Below, piece after piece: positions 11,541 to 21,984 of a DNA stretch of 64,000 nucleotides. The notes under the pieces were generated by a model. That model made no database searches and was not told the DNA's origin. It saw only the letters and a list, made by a program, of their open reading frames with translations. The position numbers and the translations under genes are program-made. How positions within the stretch are numbered: position 1 is the first letter of the stretch; the number at the start of each line of letters is the position of its first letter. The DNA comes from Metridium senile (lineage: Eukaryota; Cnidaria; Anthozoa; Actiniaria; Metridiidae): NCBI GenBank assembly GCA_949775045.1, contig OX459104.1:14348476-14412475 (forward strand), read 5' to 3'.

Positions 11541-12262
11541 AGGAACAGGCAGTAGGTGCTACATGGGGGTTCACCGATTTTGCTCAAACTTGGTACAGTT
11601 GTAGGTCCTAGTACGTTATTTATTATCCAGAAACTCAGTTGGATATGTCACTTTGGTGGGAAGTTAGACCACCCCCCTTATAAAAAAAAATACCCATTTT
11701 GCCTCGAAAATCACCAAAAATATAGCTATTTTTTAATGAAACAGAAAACCTTGATTGCAGAGATGTAAAACTTGTTTCTTAAAAAAGTACCGATGTTAGT
11801 AAATGTTACCAAGCTAAACAAGGAGGTACATTTTTCTTCTAAGCCGTTTCCATGGCAACAATATGTTTCGGAGCAAAAATTGCCAATTTTGAACTTACTG
11901 TAATATCTCTAGGTTTAAAAATTAATATCTCAAAAGTCCACTTTTAAAATGTCAAAAATGGCCAATAGTCAACTTAATCAATGTCTTAAATTACCAAAAC
12001 AAGAAGAAAATGTGCGGGCACTTGTTAACCTTAACTTGTTAACCTTAACTTATATGACGGGTTGCTCAACCTTACTATGTCAATATCACAAAATTCAACA
12101 AGCTTTATGCCCGCAAAAAAAAAACTGGTTGACATCCTCCCAATAGCATTAAATTGGCATCTAATAACCAGGTTGAGTCTATATTATGCTCAATGTATCT
12201 TAATTTCAAGGATAATAAAATTGATTTAAAGCAGAGATTTCTGTGACGACATATATAAGGTA
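11541..12262. other. Left-arm sequence with no recognised feature
   Basis: AT-rich; short open frames (11556-11768, 11949-12146) lack family similarity. The homology between arms pauses here. Confidence 0.5.
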
Positions 12263-12489
12263 GTCGTACCTATTATCGCGCACTTCCTATTATCGTGCTT
12301 TTCGTAAAAAATAATATATATTTTCCATTCTGCGTTAAAGTCGATTGAAAAAATTGAGCAAAGGAGTTAACTGCAACAGAATAAGCAGTCAATATTGTTA
12401 TAATTAATTTTGAAGCAGTTTTTAGAAGATATCTATTATTTTTTTTACGAAAAGCATGATAATATAATTTGCGCGATAATAGGTACGAC
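12263..12489. mobile_element. 227-bp TIR element (MITE)
   Basis: Ends GTCGTACCTATTATCGCGC and GCGCGATAATAGGTACGAC are exact complements. Inner arms (TTTTCGTAAAAAATAATA and its complement) continue the fold. No coding frame. Superfamily not assignable. Confidence 0.75.
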
Positions 12490-12689
12490 TTATTTATAAG
12501 CTCTTAATTCGTCATGTTTTATTTACCTTTCATTTTATTAATTTTAAATCATTTTGCAAGCTGGGTTGTTCGACAGGATAACTTAGTAAAATCCGAAGGT
12601 AAGTAAAAACCAGTTAGCTGAAGCAAATTGCTTGTATTTTGGGTTTATATCGTGAAGACTGCCTTTGTTAGACCGTATAACATACGGTT

Positions 12690-13230
12690 AAAATTCTCAT
12701 TATTTGCTCTTTTTTACCTTATAGTTTTGATCATGGTTTTAGACGAATAATGTCAGCTACTACTTTTCTTGTATGAAAATGCACGGCCATCAAATAACCA
12801 AATAACTTCCTTCCTTCCTTCCTTCCTTCCTTCCTTCCTTCCTTATTTTCTAAATAAATACATTATCATTTTTATTCTTAATGGCATGTTAAGGCTTACT
12901 ATCCATGCACATTAATGAGCAAAAGTGATCAAATCTACTAACTATTGGCTTTTGACTAAAAAAGTTGTTATTTCATACTTTAATGTGATGATATCTTGGT
13001 GTTGAAAAATGTAATCATTAAAGTGTTTTATTTTGGTACTCAGCCATAACAACACCACCCCAAAAACATGTGCTTTTCTGCGCCGTTCGAAAACTTAAAG
13101 TTAAAAAAAAAAACACTGAAATTCTCATTATTTGATCTTTTTTACCTTATAGTTTTGATCATGGTTTTAGACGAATAATGTCAGCTACTACTTTTCTTGT
13201 ATTAAAATGCACGACCATCAAATAAACAAA
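12690..13230. repeat. About 460-bp satellite, roughly 1.2 copies, left arm
   Basis: Contains TACTTTTCTTGTAT and CACGRCCATCAAATAA twice (near 12767 and 13192) plus a (TTCC)n tract at 12807-12844. The right arm has about five copies of the same unit (40105-42130). Confidence 0.8.
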
Positions 13231-13779
13231 TTCATGAGCTAATTGTCCAACCAGAACGTCTGATTTGATCAGGTGGATGCGTTTGGAAATCCAGTGAAAA
13301 CCAGGTGTTGCTTCACAAACGTTTGAAAACTGATTTAAGAGCTAAGAGACGCAGCCGTTATTGGGGAGCTTAATCGAAGAATGCTCAAACACTGACTTTT
13401 ATCATAATATGAACAGTTGAAGTATTTTACAAACATTTACACGTATAACCATTTGTAACCAATTATATTAACTCACGAAGTTATAGTTATATAAGTGTGT
13501 GTACATGTATTGCATGTTTTTGTTATGCTATTGATCATATTTGTAAAAGAAGTATTACCTTGCTATTATATGTTATGAACTTCTAGTAATAAACAACTTA
13601 AATTGGAACTTTTGAAGTGTCTTTCTGAATGACCCTTGGTAATAAATGCTTGCAAGTAATGAAGCAAATATATATTTTTAATTACAAGCCGTATACAAAT
13701 TCACGGGAATATCAGCGATGTTTATGCTGGGTTATGATGTACGAGCATAATGATCAAGTTTATGTTGCTTTACTACGAA

Positions 13780-14075
13780 TGTAAAGATAAAGTTTATACT
13801 CCTTTATGCTGCTTTACGTGAAACGTAAAGATAACGTTTATGATGTCTTTACGTTGCTTTACTGTGAGCGGAAAGATAATCTTTACTTGGCTTTACGCCG
13901 CTGAGCGTAAAGATTCGTAAGATAACCGCTTACGTCGCATTACGGTCGAGCGTAAAGATGATGTAAAGATGAAATTTACATTAAGTAAAGGAGTGTAAAG
14001 TTTCGTAAAGATAAGCTTTACGTTAGCTTTACTATAGCATTACGGCGACGTAAATCTGAAATTTCGTGTAGTGGA
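13780..14075. repeat. CGTAAAG/CTTTACG dyad cluster, left arm
   Basis: More than twenty CGTAAAG, GTAAAGAT or CTTTACG words in both orientations within 300 bp, ending in TCTGAAATTTCGTGTAG. The partner is at 39270-39560. A short related block lies at 10005-10110 (CACGAAATTTCAGATTTAC...). This suggests a repetitive element family built from short dyads. Confidence 0.8.
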
Positions 14076-14453
14076 AGTTTTATTTTTCTTGATATTTCAT
14101 CGATATCTATATAATAAACAGAACATTACATGGTCGCTTGGAGATACAAATTTTATCTTCTCGTGTTGAATTTCTCGCTGCGCTCACTCGTGACATATAT
14201 ATTCAACACTTAAAGATATTATCAAAAGAATAATGACTAATATTTTTATATTTGATTTATTCTATAAATAAAAATCTTTACAACAGTAGACACAACATGT
14301 TTGAAATAGTTTTCTTCTGGATACTGTCTTGGTACCAACATAAAGAAACTTGAGGAATGCCACACCTTTAAATGAGTTTTAACGACTACATAACAATCAA
14401 AAGAAAATCTAGCTAATTAGTAATACTTGCTGCGTCAGCAAGCGAGGTATAAA

Positions 14454-15127
14454 ATGCAGTCCGTTTCGTGGTTCTTATTATTCTTGTTGTTAGTCAATGT
14501 CGAGTTTTTAACCAATCACAAATCGGCAGGCACGTGCGCTGTGATAGCATTACGTAATGTATTAATATTGTTTACCGCTGTACATGGGACAACGGCTCAC
14601 ACCTCGTGGTAACCTCTACCCTCGACTCACTAAGCTACGTTGCTCGAAACATGGCTAGAAAAGCAAGAGAAGTATTTCCAACGCTCGATCTTCATACAAA
14701 TACACACGCCGTTGGCGATAGACCCACACTAAACGATGGTTTCGTGCGTATATTTCGGAACAGGTCGTTTCGCCATCTGATTAAAGGAATCTATAGGAAT
14801 ACTATTGGAAATTATGGGAATCAAATATGCTTACTGACTAAACGTACTGAAAATGTGACTCGACTGCCAAACAACATGACAAATACGAAATATAATCACT
14901 TAAATGGATGGGAGAGCACAAAAGATGAAGAATCCAAGCACAGTTTTGACATGATAACCTCAAAGGAATCAACAATGTTTGCCGGATTGGGAAAGCTGCC
15001 AGGCGACCAAATAGTACTCGAAAGAAAACTAGGCTTGAACTACAGTATCTTACCAATAATAGGACTTTTTATGGTAAACATAGTAATTATTTTTATTATA
15101 TTAATTCTGTATTGGACTAGTAATTGA
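14454..15127 (+). CDS. Unknown small secreted/membrane protein ORF pair, left arm
   Basis: ATG at 14454 (MQSVSWFLLFLLLVNVEF) gives a strong signal-peptide-like N-terminus and runs to a stop at 14610-14612. An overlapping frame (14606-15127) continues with about 170 residues containing two N-x-T sequons (NVT, NMT) and a C-terminal hydrophobic segment IIGLFMVNIVIIFIILILYW, as in a type I membrane protein. A 7-bp difference from the right arm lies at the overlap, so one or both arms have an indel there, or an intron is involved. The longer second frame is intact only in this arm. I do not recognise the family; it could be a host gene or a transposon accessory gene. Confidence 0.4.
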
Positions 15128-15473
15128 CTAAGTCAATTTGTAATTTTCGTCAATTTCTTCGTCCTATCATTCATAGTGATCTTATCATGTTTTTGTTGTA
15201 AACTGTCAGAATTTGTAAGCTCACTTGATGACTGTAATTAGTGGCGGATCTAGGAATATTTCATATTTTGGTATTTGTGCATTGTTCATATGTTACAGTA
15301 CTCATCAAATAAAACACAATAAAAAGCAGAAAAATTGGGGGGTGGCTAGCCACCCTATTAGTGGGGTCTCTTAAGCAGTAATTTTGGCCGGATCGTGACA
15401 GAAGTGACAAAAGCACCAAATTTGGCACAGAGCTCCGTTTTGATGTCAGAAACAATTCCAGAAGGGGTGCCCA

Positions 15474-16020
15474 GTGATCCGAGCTCAGGGGGGTGCACTA
15501 CAGCTCAAAAGGGGGGAGGGGAGGGGTCAAATCAGCTTAAAAATTGAAAAATGAGTTTTTATCGATCAAAGTGAACCAAATTCGATAGAACTACAATACA
15601 TTAAATAAGAAGTGATTTAAAAAACAGATGCTGTATGATTCCTGTTCAGGGGGATGCACTACAGCTCCAAAGGGGGGAGGGGAGGGATCAAATCAGCTTA
15701 AAAATTGAAAAATGAGTTTTTATCGATCAAAGTGAACCAAATTCGATAGAACTATAATAAATTAAATAAGAAGTGATTTAAAAAAAGTTGATGCATGATT
15801 CCTGTTCAGGGGGATGCACTACAGCTCCAAAGGGGGGAGGGGAGGGGTCAAATCAGCTTAAAAATTGAAAAATGAGTTTTTATCGATCAAAGTGAACCAA
15901 ATTCGATAGAACTATAATAAATTAAATAAGAAGTGATTTAAAAAAAGTTGATGCATGATTCCTGTTCAGGGGGATGCACTACAGCTCCAAAGGGGGGGAG
16001 GGGAGGGTCAACTCAGTTTT
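15474..16020. repeat. 160-bp subterminal tandem repeat, about 3.4 copies
   Basis: CCTGTTCAGGGGGATGCACT starts copies at 15641, 15801 and 15961, with a diverged first copy at about 15474. Each copy has a G-rich run and ATCGATCAAAGTGAACC. Subterminal repeats beyond the 3' end of a transposase gene often serve as protein-binding sites; that role here is inference. Confidence 0.85.
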
Positions 16021-16194
16021 TTAAAGACCAAGAAGTTCTAAACGTTGTACATGATGGTATGATTTCACACAAAATTATCTCAGAAGGGGTTCCGTATTGT
16101 TTGATCACAGGGGGTGCAGCGCGGTACCAACTAGTCAAGTCTATTAGGTCGTGAGGATGGCTAGATAATGATACCTTTGGTGCTTGAAATGAAG

Positions 16195-16473
16195 TCAAAC
16201 ATTTACATTGCATTTACATTTGCAAAGTGGGGTACATGTAAGCTTTGCTTTTGCACACTTGCAACGATTACATGACCCTTTGCAGCAACACTTGATCAAC
16301 TCGCTACAGGCCTTGGAAACTTCCAGGATTGTTATCCACTTTGGGACCCACACACCGTCCTCTTTTTTCCAGGAGAAATGCTCTGGAGAAGGTAGAACTT
16401 GCTGTGAATCTTGACTGGTGGTCCAAATTCCCGCTTGGTATATACTGCGGTTAACATGTTGTAGAAGGGCATC
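16195..16473 (-). CDS. Exon 5 of transposon protein (cysteine-rich tail)
   Basis: 93 codons after acceptor TTAAAG, starting DALLQHVNRSIYQAGIW. It ends with a dense C-C-C-x-x-x-C-x-x-C-x-C pattern through CKCKCNVNV and a TGA stop. The exon is easy to miss because it has no ATG. Confidence 0.8.
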   Translation of the reverse strand, partial: DALLQHVNRSIYQAGIWTTSQDSQQVLPSPEHFSWKKEDGVWVPKWITILEVSKACSELIKCCCKGSCNRCKCAKAKLTCTPLCKCKCNVNV

Positions 16474-19400
16474 CTTTAATTAAGATGTAAAAACATATGT
16501 GTATAAATATGCAACAGGAAAACATACTTTTATAGAAAAAAAGGTTTACCTTTGTTGGGGGAAGCCTATCCATGGTGCAGTTGTTCTTGCAGAACAGCTC
16601 CATCCTCACCTTGTTGATGCATCCGTACTGGCTAAGCTTATCGTACAAGATAACGGCGAATCTTTCAATTCGAGTGAAATGGTCAGATGAGAGCGTTAGA
16701 TGGTAGAACGGATTCTCGGCTAGAAATTGGAACGTTTGAGTCACATCAGGATATAGCTCCCACGCCTTCCAAGCACTTATTTTGCTCTTCCCGAAGAACG
16801 ATGAAGTGGTATCACAGCCACTGAGTGCATGGAACACTGGCAGAGATCTAGACCGCGCTTCGCCAAGTCGAGAGTAAATGGCATTGATACTTATGAACTT
16901 GAAGTTCCGCCCCATCCCAAACGCAACCCAAAGATCAAGGTCAGGCTTGGACTCTTTCAGGAAGTAGAACTTTCCCACCAAGACAACAACCACATCTGTG
17001 TCGACTGTTCTGATAAGGACTGTTTTGACTTGCTCAGCTTGTATAGCATGATGGACGTGTACCACAATGCGTGTGTCAGCCTCTTCATGGGAACACACAG
17101 TCATAGGTCTCTCCGTCCCAATGGCGATTACATTTACTCCTAAAGAAATAGAAAGCGAGAAATTGCTTATGTATTTTAAAAATATATTTTATTTAAAAGT
17201 GTTTAAAATTGAATGGCATAAGAAATACCTGCAGTTACATAAATCTCCTTTGCCTCTGGCCAGGGGTGCTCAGCAGCCTTAGCTGTTAGAAATGTAAACA
17301 ACTCCTCTTTGTTGGCCGAGTCACGTAGGAACTGCAACCATTTCGTTGGAATCTTTGCGCCACCTGAGACCTTCCGTCGAATACCTTTCCCTCTCTTCTC
17401 ACGTGTAGATTGTTTAAGACTATCAGAGACATAGGAATCCCAAACGATGTCGATACGCCTGCTGCTTTGGTTCTGGATGTAGGGAAGAAAAACGTTATCT
17501 GCGTAGTTGTCAAAGGTACTAACAGCTCCGGTCACTGGAAGGCAGTGTACAATGACGGCACCATCACAGACCTTGCAGTCAAACTCTGATGGAGGATCGG
17601 GCTGCTGACACTGTATGCACTTCAAGAGGTCGGACTTGGCACTCGGCAGGCGGAGGTTTCCAAATTCAGACAATGACGGTGGATACGACTGTACTTCGTG
17701 ACTAAAGAACTCCTCAAGATTGGCATCACGGCTCTGCATGGCAATATATAACTGTGCGAAGAGGCTGACGTTGTTTTGAAGCGTCGCAATTTTCTTGGTC
17801 TGTTTAGACTTCTCACGGCTTGTGGATTTCCCGAAAAGAGGAAGGTTGTTCTTCTTAAGTGGGTTGTTAATCACTGTAGTTCGGTCCTGGATCACAGCCT
17901 TCATGAAATCCAAGTACTGGTTCTTTCCAAGAGCCTCAAGGTTAAAGATAGCTGCGGCCACGGAATCATCCATGCAATCCCTGTTATCCAAGGTTACAAG
18001 TTCCGGGAAATTATCCAAGAAGGGGTTCCCCATGCGTCGAATGACGTCAACAAGGTTGTTCACTTGTTTCTTGAAGGTCTTTTGGAAGGTCAATCCTGTT
18101 TCGTGGTTTGCTTGATAAATGGAATCGTTGTCAGAGTCGGTCAGATACTGGTCCTCAAATTGATGTAACAGTCTTGCCATCTCTGGACCTGAGAGCATCC
18201 ATCGTCTAAAAAGAAAGGGAAAACTGCCATGTCAAAACGCTAATCACGCACACATATAATTATGCGTGGGAAACCGAATGTATAATACAAGTGCGTATAT
18301 TTAATAAATAGAAATTTGAAATTCAATACGAACCTGAAGGCGGTGGGATTTTCTGTCAAACCAACTGCACCACCAGAGCTTTTTACAACTTTATTCTCCT
18401 GCTCATGCGCCTGGTCAAATGGGATCGCTGAAAACTCGTTGCCCGACTTTGATAAAACCCAGTCTCCCTCTTCACGAAACTTTTTAGCGATGGTATCAGG
18501 TAGACTCTTCATGTCTCGGATGTGTATGGGGGTCCATCGAGCGTAGTTTATATGGTCCAGCGCAAAGAAGAAGGGAACAAGCTCCTCTAGGGCTTCTACA
18601 TACAAATCGAAATTGCGTTGTCGATGTGCACGAACTACCAGTAAGACTAGCATCTCGTAGCGGAGGATTAGGTCCCAGAAAAAGAACGTTGGACTTGATT
18701 TCCTTGCCTTTTCCCACTCAAGTAGCGTTGGTTTTTCCTTACACTGGGAAAAAGCCTCCATTTTCAACTTATAAAGAGCCAAAATGGTGACCTGATGAGC
18801 GTGCCTGGAAATAAATAAATTGAGATTAGACATGCATCTAAGTCCTGTTTCCTTAATTTGCTAGATATGTTTTGTGTTGAAAAGACGTATTTGACTCAAT
18901 GATTTTTTGAAATATGTGCTAGTTTGAGCTACGAAAATGTATGAAAAACATTAACACATTTCATTATTTTCTGTTGTTTGACTACACATAACAAATAAAT
19001 AGTCACCAGCGTGATTGCGTTGTAGTTTAAAAATCAATACCTTGTTCTTTTAAGATGCGATGCCTTTAGAAATGAGTCAGCGACACCAGATGAAGCTACC
19101 TCAGCCTCTGTTAAGGCAGCAGTCCAGCCAGATCTGTCAAGCAAATCTCCAATAGTGCTCCAAAGTGTCATCTCTATATGGAGGCCTCCCATCATTACAA
19201 CATGGGATTTCTCACCGTGCGAGGCCGGCCACCTCCATTGAACCATTTTAGCTATGGCGAATAGGGGCTGATCAACGGTAATTACTGGAACTTGATCAGG
19301 ATTTAAAAACGTTATAGCCTTCTCTAGCACACTCATGCCATGTTTGACCATTGCTGGCGTTGCAGCTTTTTCATAGAAAAGGGGTAGTAGGGCTGTTGAG

Positions 19401-21190
19401 GCTAGAAGGTGATCTTCAGACTGTAGATTTGCAGCATGATATGCTGTCCAAGTAACAGCATCCCCCGGAGCAATAGATTCCTCGTCTAGCTTAGCAATGG
19501 AATGCTCAGACCACTCCTTTTCTTTCTTCTTTTCCTCTAGTATAACATTTGCTGGCTCCTGCATACGGGACTCTGGAACTACTATTTTACTAGTGTCTAA
19601 CTCAACCGGAGGTACAACAGCATATTCCTCAAGAAGAGAATGCCCTGTTCCTTGTGGAGGTATGGTAATGGGAGGTCTTTTCTCGCCAGGGTTTGTTGTC
19701 GTTGCCAGCTGAAACATACTAATCCCAGTTCCATGAAATGATGAAGCTGCCGTTGTCGAACTAGGATTATGGTCCAAATTGTCCAAGGCACCTACCGTAA
19801 ACACTCCCTTTCTCAAGCAGGCAGGCGCTACTATGCCTTCATCTATAAAACGTTCGCTTACTGAACCAGCAATCATATCTTCCAACTCTACAATCCTTTG
19901 ATATGACACAGACATTCCAAGTTGATATAGCTTTGTTATTAATGACTTACTTCTAGTCATTGCATGTACCGTTATGCCAATATACAAAGGAAGAGGTGGC
20001 TCGCGTGCATTGCTGTGCCGTGTTTGACCTGTTTTAGACTTTTTTGAAGATTCTGCCTTTGTGTTGAAAAGAATAGTCTGGCAAACTGTTAAACATGGCT
20101 GCGATTCTTGTGCGTCAGCATTTTCGATGTTTACCCCATAAAGCAACATAGACACTAGCGATTTTAAACTAGCAGGGACAGAACTTTCCTGGCAATCCTC
20201 TGAAAACTGTCCTGTAAACTTAAACTTGTCATGGCCAAATATATCTTTACGAATAATCGAAGAGGCTTTTGCAAGGATTGAGGCATCTTCTGAATAGTCT
20301 CTTTCCAGAACACCGTCTTTGATAAGTCTCTGTATAGCTCTCTTGAAAACTATAATTACACTTTTTCCATCACTTTGCTCTTGAGCCTCAGGAAAGGTTT
20401 CTAAAAGTGAAACCTTGAGTCTAGTTTTATTTATTTCTTTGTTTACTCCCAGTGTCTTAAGTCGATCAAGATACAAGGAGTGTAGCTCGCTGAGACGGAA
20501 TATCAACTTGTCATCAGCAACCGATTTTTTTATGTGCTCAACAAGCTCAACATAGGCCTGTGATTCTTTGATTTTCTCTTCTTGTCCAAAGGATTCTTGT
20601 CGTTTCTTCGTTATGTGTTTTCTATGACGGTTTCGAAGATCCGTCAGGCATTTCAGGTGGTACTTTGCCTCCGCTGCAATTAGATCAACTCCTGATATCC
20701 TTGGCAACAGTGTCTCATCTTGAAGGTCAGTGATCATGTTACGAAGCTTATCATTCGTAGCTAACATAGTTACTTCGTGGAGCTGTTCGCCTTCGCCCTC
20801 ACCACATAAAATACAGTGCTCTTTTTTATGAGAAGACCTACGAGTTTTCGATGGACGAACTTCTTCAGATTTGTCCTCTTCTTCTTGTTCTCTCTTCCTT
20901 AAACGAGTCGACCTGTGTTTTGCTTTATTAAGTTTTGAAGTGCTGAATTGCAAGTGGCATGATTTGTGCCAGGAAGCTTCTTTCTTGACCAGAACATCTA
21001 CATCTATATCTTGTGGCAAACTAAGATTTGTAGGTAAAGCATCTATGTCAGAAAAGTCTGAAGCATTTTGTAAAAACAAGCTGTAAATAGATTTAACGTC
21101 TAGGGTGGCTCCATGAGATCTTGATGGACACCTGAGTTCTTCACATGTAGCTTTTTGACAAATAATACAAAGATTCCAAGACAATGACAT
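16195..21190 (-). CDS. Five-exon transposon gene, 1488-residue zinc-module/PIN-FEN-like protein
   Basis: Exons: 21190-19041, 18804-18334, 18205-17229, 17139-16550, 16473-16195. Every junction has AG/GT and the phases (2, 2, 1, 0) join exactly to give 1488 codons and a stop with no break. Features: C8/C11 with H75/C78 and C126/C129 with H178/C181, two treble-clef-like CxxC...HxxC modules; a basic linker near 90-125; a conserved middle (exons 2-3) with DHINYARW, DQAHEQ and WLQFLRD motifs; exon 4 with HEEADTR (1217-1223), VDTDVV (1245-1250) and SGCDTTS (1306-1312), whose acidic residues resemble the metal-binding set of FEN1/PIN-like nucleases; and a cysteine-rich tail (about 1456-1486). Related multi-copy uncharacterised proteins are common in cnidarian and other invertebrate genomes. 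A DNA-cutting role in transposition is inference. Confidence 0.8.
16550..17139 (-). CDS. Exon 4 of transposon protein (PIN/FEN-like motifs)
   Basis: 590 bp after acceptor TTTAG. It carries the acidic motifs HEEADTR, VDTDVV and SGCDTTS spaced 25-30 and 61 residues apart, comparable to the E, DxD and GxD elements of FEN1/XPG-type nucleases. The frame ends at AAG|GTAAAC in phase 0. Confidence 0.8.
17229..18205 (-). CDS. Exon 3 of transposon protein
   Basis: 977 bp after acceptor TTTTTAG. It contains RWMLSGPEMARLL at the start and a region with CIQCQQPDPPSEFDCKVCDG (Cys pairs), then a late WDSYVSDSLKQSTREKRGKG-like stretch and PTKWLQFLRDSANKEEL. Donor GCAG|GTATTT. Confidence 0.8.
18334..18804 (-). 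CDS. Exon 2 of transposon protein
   Basis: 471 bp after acceptor TTCCAG. It encodes HAHQVTILALYKLK, ALDHINYARWTPIHIRDM and DQAHEQENKVVK. DQAHEQ and the preceding charged stretch are the most conserved part of this family as I remember it. Confidence 0.8.
19041..21190 (-). CDS. Exon 1 of transposon protein (zinc modules)
   Basis: 716 codons plus two bases, starting MSLSWNLCIICQK. It carries both CxxC...HxxC modules and the basic linker. Donor AACAAG|GTATTG joins exon 2 to restore an Arg codon. About 600 bp upstream to the TIR end at 21808 would hold the promoter. Confidence 0.8.
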
Positions 21191-21984
21191 GACTTATAGC
21201 AGAGCCTGCAATCGAAGATAACCATTGAGATCAATAACGATCAATATTCTAGGCTAAAACAAACAAACAAATATCAAAAAACTGATTCAAACCGAGCTAA
21301 AAGATTCATTAAAGATAGTTTTGCACAAAATGTCTTATATAACTGATAAATTCGAGTGAAATATTGATCAATACTTACAGCAATTGCAGACAAGTCAGGA
21401 CGCCGCCATTTTGAATTGACAAACGGACGCGGGGGACTGGACACCAGTTATTTTCTGTATTTCTTAAAAATGCCTTAATTTTGAATGGCTTGTTATGATT
21501 TTTAATGCAAATAGAAGTTCTCGTAAACAATAACAGATATTTACAAAGTTTACATGCATTTTGATAGAATTAAGACTTTATTAAGTGAGAAAGATATATC
21601 TACCACAGGAAGCCCAACAAGAGATTTTTTGAGAAATTAAAATCCTCTCTTATCCGTGTTAATGGAATCTCCTCAATGGGCACCCCTTCTAATATTGTTA
21701 CTACCCCTATTAGCTACAACTGTGCAAAGTTTGGCACTTTTGTCATTTCTGTCACGATCAAATGCTTAAGAGACCTGACTATATTCACCACCCCCAGATC
21801 CGCCACTGGTAATATAATAGATAATGCTATGTTATTTGGTGTAAATGTAACATATGATTCTATTATATCAGTAAACACTTTTACAAAAGTAAGATCTCGT
21901 TATGCAAAGTTTGTTTACTATAAGAATAGATTAGTAGTGTGTAATTGTCATGATACTCGAGCCCGTGAAAAAAGTAAATGAAAC

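Larger units (their letters stand above)
15337..21808. mobile_element. 6.5-kb DNA transposon with long imperfect TIRs
   Basis: 15337-15470 and 21676-21808 are inverted relatives: GGTCTCTTAAGCA, GATCGTGACAGAA, TGACAAAAG and AGAAGGGGTGCCC occur in both. The right end finishes CCACTG in a CAGTGGCGGATCT-type terminus. The left end lacks that terminal 13 bp, but a similar AGTGGCGGATCTAGG lies at about 15241 in sequence shared by both arms. The right arm has none of the insert between GCAGAAAA and the ATCGGCTGACGG motif. The element contains one complete five-exon gene (minus) and subterminal 160-bp repeats. Confidence 0.75.
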
